Positions 60,936 through 64,000 of a DNA stretch of 64,000 nucleotides are shown one piece after another (within the stretch, counting starts at the first letter, position 1; the number at the start of each line of letters is the position of its first letter). Position numbers and translations under genes: made by a program. The notes beneath the pieces are model-generated. The model ran no database searches and was not told where the DNA came from. It was given only the letters and a program-made list of their open reading frames with translations. The DNA comes from WVYX01 sp039592335 (GTDB taxonomy: Bacteria; Gemmatimonadota; Gemmatimonadetes; Gemmatimonadales; GWC2-71-9). Location: assembly GCA_039592335.1 (NCBI GenBank), contig JBDHBX010000001.1, positions 226,986 to 290,985 of the forward strand, given 5' to 3'.

Positions 60936-62719
60936 CGCTCGCTCCCCTGCGCCAATTCAGCCTCGATGTAGGCATTCACCTGGTCCTCCAGCACGCTCAT
61001 CGGCACCGTGCCCTGGCCCAGGATCACGTCGTGGAACTCGCGCACGTCGAAGCGCTCCCCCAGCGTCTCCTCCGCCCGGCCCCGCAACTCCCGGATGGTC
61101 AACTCACCGATCTTGTAGGAGAGCGCCTGCCCCGGCCACGAAATGTAGCGGTCGGTCTCGGTGCGCACCTCGTGCAGCGACAGGGCTGTATTGGAGGCGA
61201 GAAAGTCCATCGCCTCATCTCGGGTCCACCCGAAGGCGTGGATCCCGGTGTCCACCACGAGACGGCAGGCGCGCCACATCTCGTAGGTGAGGCGCCCGAA
61301 GTTGCTGTACGGGTCGGTGTAGATGCCCGCCTCGATCCCCAACCACTCCGAGTAGAGCCCCCACCCCTCACCGAAGGCGTTGATGTAGCTGCGGCGGCGA
61401 AACTCCGGAAGGCCGTCCAGCTCCCTGGTAAGCGAGCCCTGGAGGTGATGCCCCGGCACCGCTTCGTGCAGCGTGAGGGCCGGGAGCGTGTACAGCGGCC
61501 GCGCCGGCAGGTTGTAGGTATTGACCCAGTAGTATCCCGGCTCGGTGCTCCCTTCGGCGGGGGGCACGTAGCGCCCCCCCGTGTACTTGGGCGCCAGGTG
61601 GTCGGGCACCGGTGCGACCCCGTATGGCAGCCGTGGCAACGTCTTGAACAGCGAGGGGAGCTTGCCGTCCATCCGCTTCGCGATGAACGAGGCCTCGCGC
61701 AACAGCGCTTCGGGCGTGTCTACGTAGAACTGCGGATCGGTGCGCAGAAACTCGAGGAACTCGGCGAAGGTCCCCTCGAACCCCACCTGCTCGATGATTG
61801 CTTCCATCCCCGCGCGGATCCGCTCCACCTCCCGGCGTCCGATCTCGTGTACTTCCTCGGGCGTGAGCTCGAGCGTGGTGAAGTAGCGCACCAGATACGC
61901 GTAGTACGCCTGCCCGTCCGGCATCTCCGAGGCACCGATGGTCGTCCGGGTGTTGGGCATGTACTCGCCGGTCATGAACTCGAGGAAGGCCCGATACGCT
62001 GGCACGACGGCCTCGGCAATCGCCGCTCGCCCCGCCGCCGCCAGCCTCGCGTGCTCCCCGGCCGGAATGGAGTGCGGGAAGGACGCGAACGGCCGGTAGA
62101 ACGCGCTCTCGGTGGGGTCGTCCACCACGTGCGACGCGATCGTGACCTCGTAGCCCTCGAGCACGACGCGTGGCATCGAGAAGCCGCGGGCCAACCCGGC
62201 CTGCATATTCTGAATGTTCTGCCGCAGGTACGCGGGGAAGCCCCACAGGCGCGCGATGTAGTTCTCATAGTGTTCCACGGTAAACAGCGGCACAAACCGC
62301 GGCAGCCTGGCGAACGCGACGTGGAACCCGGCATCGGCCGTTATCGGGATCTCGTAGCTGCGGAATGCGAACTCCGTCATCGCGTCCTCGAGCCGGCGCT
62401 CGAACATGTCGTAGCTCACCCGGTCGGTGACGTCGAGGGCGGACCGATCGATCGCCCGGAGCCGCTCCAGGAATGCCCGACTCGCCTCGGCCCGCCGCGC
62501 GTGATCGTCCGGCGCCACGGAGGGCAGGCGGTCGTCGTAGCGGTGGTCTCCCACGGCCGTGGCGAAGACCGGGTACTCCCGTAGGTCGACGGCCCAGGCC
62601 TCCTCGAACAGCGCGTGCAGCTGCGCTCCGACCTCCTGCTGTGCGGGGAGCGCGCGCGGAACGGCGCCAAGCACCACGGCGCACGCCGCGCAGACGAGCA
62701 TGCGATTCACGCTTTTCAT
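60932..62719 (-). CDS. DUF885 family secreted metallopeptidase-like protein
   Basis: A 595-residue protein with a signal peptide (MLVCAACAVVLGAVPRALPAQ). The C-terminal half contains LPALTLHEAVPGHHLQGSLTRELDGLPEF, the HExxxGH-type zinc motif of DUF885, and AFGEGWGLYSEWLGIEAG, the second conserved block. N-terminal PVFATAVGDHRYDDRLP is also typical. Proteins of this family are presumed periplasmic peptidases. AAGGAGGT stands seven bases before the chosen ATG, one of the best ribosome sites in the window. It overlaps the oxidoreductase by four bases. Confidence 0.9.
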   Translation of the reverse strand: MKSVNRMLVCAACAVVLGAVPRALPAQQEVGAQLHALFEEAWAVDLREYPVFATAVGDHRYDDRLPSVAPDDHARRAEASRAFLERLRAIDRSALDVTDRVSYDMFERRLEDAMTEFAFRSYEIPITADAGFHVAFARLPRFVPLFTVEHYENYIARLWGFPAYLRQNIQNMQAGLARGFSMPRVVLEGYEVTIASHVVDDPTESAFYRPFASFPHSIPAGEHARLAAAGRAAIAEAVVPAYRAFLEFMTGEYMPNTRTTIGASEMPDGQAYYAYLVRYFTTLELTPEEVHEIGRREVERIRAGMEAIIEQVGFEGTFAEFLEFLRTDPQFYVDTPEALLREASFIAKRMDGKLPSLFKTLPRLPYGVAPVPDHLAPKYTGGRYVPPAEGSTEPGYYWVNTYNLPARPLYTLPALTLHEAVPGHHLQGSLTRELDGLPEFRRRSYINAFGEGWGLYSEWLGIEAGIYTDPYSNFGRLTYEMWRACRLVVDTGIHAFGWTRDEAMDFLASNTALSLHEVRTETDRYISWPGQALSYKIGELTIRELRGRAEETLGERFDVREFHDVILGQGTVPMSVLEDQVNAYIEAELAQGSER

Positions 62720-62738
62720 GCGCCGACCTCCTTGGATG

Positions 62739-64000
62739 TCATGACGCGACCTCGGCCTGCAACACCTGCTCGAGCTCACCCAGCGTCGGCCGCACGCGCG
62801 TCATGCGGCGCCTCCGGTCGTGCAGCGCCGCGAGCCGGCTGGGCATCGGCACCGGCCGCCCGATCACCGGCTCCACGGCCTCCGCGAACTTGGCCGGGTG
62901 CGCGGTGGCGAGGAAGATCACCCGCGCGTCCGGCCGCTCTCGCTGCACCGCGCGTGAGGCCAGGTACCCCACGGCCGAGTGGGGATCCAGCACGCGGCCG
63001 TGCGCCTCGAACACTTCCGCAATCGCGCCGCGGGTGGCGTCGTCGGTATGCGCCGACCCCGTGAGGTCGCGCCGCACGGCATCGACATCGTGGTCGTACA
63101 GCGCCAGCATGCGGGTGAAGTTGCTCGGATTCCCCACGTCCATGGCGCTCGAGATCGTGCGCTGGGAGGGTCGCGGGCGGAACGTCCCCGTCGCCAGGTA
63201 CTCGGGCACGACGTCGTTGACGTTGGTCGCCGCGACGAACTCGGCCACCGGAAGCCCGAGCCGCTTGGCTATGAGACCTGCGGTGAGGTTGCCGAAGTTG
63301 CCCGACGGCGTGCATACCACGACCTCGCCCTCCCCCGACAGCTGCGTCCACGCGTGGAAGTAGTAGAAGATCTGCGGCAGCAGCCGCCCGATGTTGACCG
63401 AGTTGGCGGACGTGATGTGCAGGCTCCGCCGCAGCTCCCGATCGGCAAACGCCTCCTTTGCGAGCCGCTGGCAGTCATCGAACGTGCCCGACACGGCGAG
63501 TGCCTGCACGTTCCCCTCGAGGGTGGTGAACTGCCGCTCCTGGAGCGGGCTCACCTGTCCCTGGGGGTAGAGCACCACCGTGCGAGTGTTCGGGAGCCCA
63601 AGGAAGGCGTCGGCCACCGCCCCACCGGTGTCCCCCGAGGTGGCGACCAGCACGGTGAGGGTCCGGGCCTCACGGCCGAGGTAACCGGCCATGAGCCGGG
63701 CCATGAAGCGCGCCCCCACGTCCTTGAAAGCGAACGTTGGACCGTGGAACAGCTCGAGCACGTACGTGCGCTCATCGAGCTGCACGAGCGGGATCGGAAA
63801 GTTCAGCGCCTCACCGATCACCTCGGCCAGGTGGGCGCCCTCGGTGTCGTCGCCCCACAGCCGTCGCGCCACGGTGAGCGCGGTCTCCTGGAGCTGGGCG
63901 CCGCGAAGGTCGTGGATAGTCGACAAGTCGAGGGGGTCGAACCGTTCCGGCAGGTACAGTCCCCCGTCGGGCGCCAGGCCCTCGAACAGCGCTGTCCGGA
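62739..64000 (-). CDS. thrC: threonine synthase, N-terminus cut by window edge
   Basis: The frame remains open to the last base of the window, and the part beyond the first listed start reads GLAPDGGLYLPERFDPLDLSTIHDL, the conserved N-terminus of threonine synthase (GLAxDGGLYxP), so the gene continues upstream. The PLP Lys lies in GPTFAFKDVGARFMARLM, and VATSGDTGGAVADAFLGLPNTRTVVLYPQGQVSPLQERQFTTLEGNVQALAVSGTFDDCQRLAKEAF, SANSVNIGRLLPQIFYYFHAWTQL and CTPSGNFGNLTAGLIAKRLGLP follow in order. It converts O-phosphohomoserine to threonine. It lies just upstream of the DUF885 gene. Confidence 0.94.
   Translation of the reverse strand, partial: RTALFEGLAPDGGLYLPERFDPLDLSTIHDLRGAQLQETALTVARRLWGDDTEGAHLAEVIGEALNFPIPLVQLDERTYVLELFHGPTFAFKDVGARFMARLMAGYLGREARTLTVLVATSGDTGGAVADAFLGLPNTRTVVLYPQGQVSPLQERQFTTLEGNVQALAVSGTFDDCQRLAKEAFADRELRRSLHITSANSVNIGRLLPQIFYYFHAWTQLSGEGEVVVCTPSGNFGNLTAGLIAKRLGLPVAEFVAATNVNDVVPEYLATGTFRPRPSQRTISSAMDVGNPSNFTRMLALYDHDVDAVRRDLTGSAHTDDATRGAIAEVFEAHGRVLDPHSAVGYLASRAVQRERPDARVIFLATAHPAKFAEAVEPVIGRPVPMPSRLAALHDRRRRMTRVRPTLGELEQVLQAEVAS

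Overview
The window is a GC-rich, densely coded bacterial chromosome segment, probably from an uncultivated Gemmatimonadota-like soil or sediment bacterium. This placement is inferred from the mix of TPR-tailed Ser/Thr kinases, BNR/sortilin-type exported proteins, DUF885 hydrolases, Tat-exported Gfo/Idh proteins and DinB-like secreted proteins. No rRNA or other phylogenetic marker was seen. Gaps between genes are all under 300 bases, and no tRNA, CRISPR array, insertion sequence or phage gene was recognised.

Region A (about 1.7-20.3 kb) is the highlight: a compact anaerobic aromatic-ring degradation cluster. A TetR regulator, whose promoter overlaps paired TTCAAA/TTTGAA palindromes, heads an operon of had (6-hydroxycyclohexenecarbonyl-CoA dehydrogenase), oah/bamA (ring-opening hydrolase), an SDR, an SCP2-type thiolase with its DUF35 partner, and the four subunits of an ATP-dependent class I benzoyl-CoA reductase (bcrC-B-A-D order). 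The two ATPase subunits are both about 270 residues, as in the Azoarcus bzd subtype. A small Cys-pair protein ends the operon. Next come an isopropylmalate/isocitrate-dehydrogenase-like gene (opposite strand), a homocitrate/isopropylmalate-synthase-like gene, a transglutaminase-like gene and iorAB, a 2-oxoacid:ferredoxin oxidoreductase that could supply the reduced ferredoxin the reductase needs. Convergent to iorAB lie a FadN-like 3-hydroxyacyl-CoA dehydrogenase/enoyl-CoA hydratase fusion and a thiolase, suited to beta-oxidation of the ring-opened C7 dicarboxylyl-CoA. No stand-alone dienoyl-CoA hydratase, benzoate-CoA ligase, ferredoxin or glutaryl-CoA dehydrogenase is visible.

Region B (20.3-32.4 kb) holds a large exported BNR-repeat protein, a DUF6526-like membrane protein, a Tat-exported PaoABC-like molybdenum aldehyde oxidoreductase, an aminotransferase, ATP-type PEP carboxykinase and three small genes. 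Region C (32.5-36.8 kb) is a MacAB-like efflux operon (lipoprotein adaptor, ATPase, two permeases).

Region D (36.8-50.1 kb) is ordinary accessory and housekeeping material: zinc alcohol dehydrogenase, two Ser/Thr kinases with TPR tails, pdxH, serine hydrolases (one with a large in-frame internal deletion), a kelch protein, a DinB-like protein and small membrane proteins.

Region E (50.2-64 kb) carries purL of the large fused type, a sugar module (NDP-sugar nucleotidyltransferase, sodium:solute symporter, galactokinase-like kinase, Tat-exported Gfo/Idh oxidoreductase), a DUF885 protein and a threonine synthase gene that runs off the right edge.
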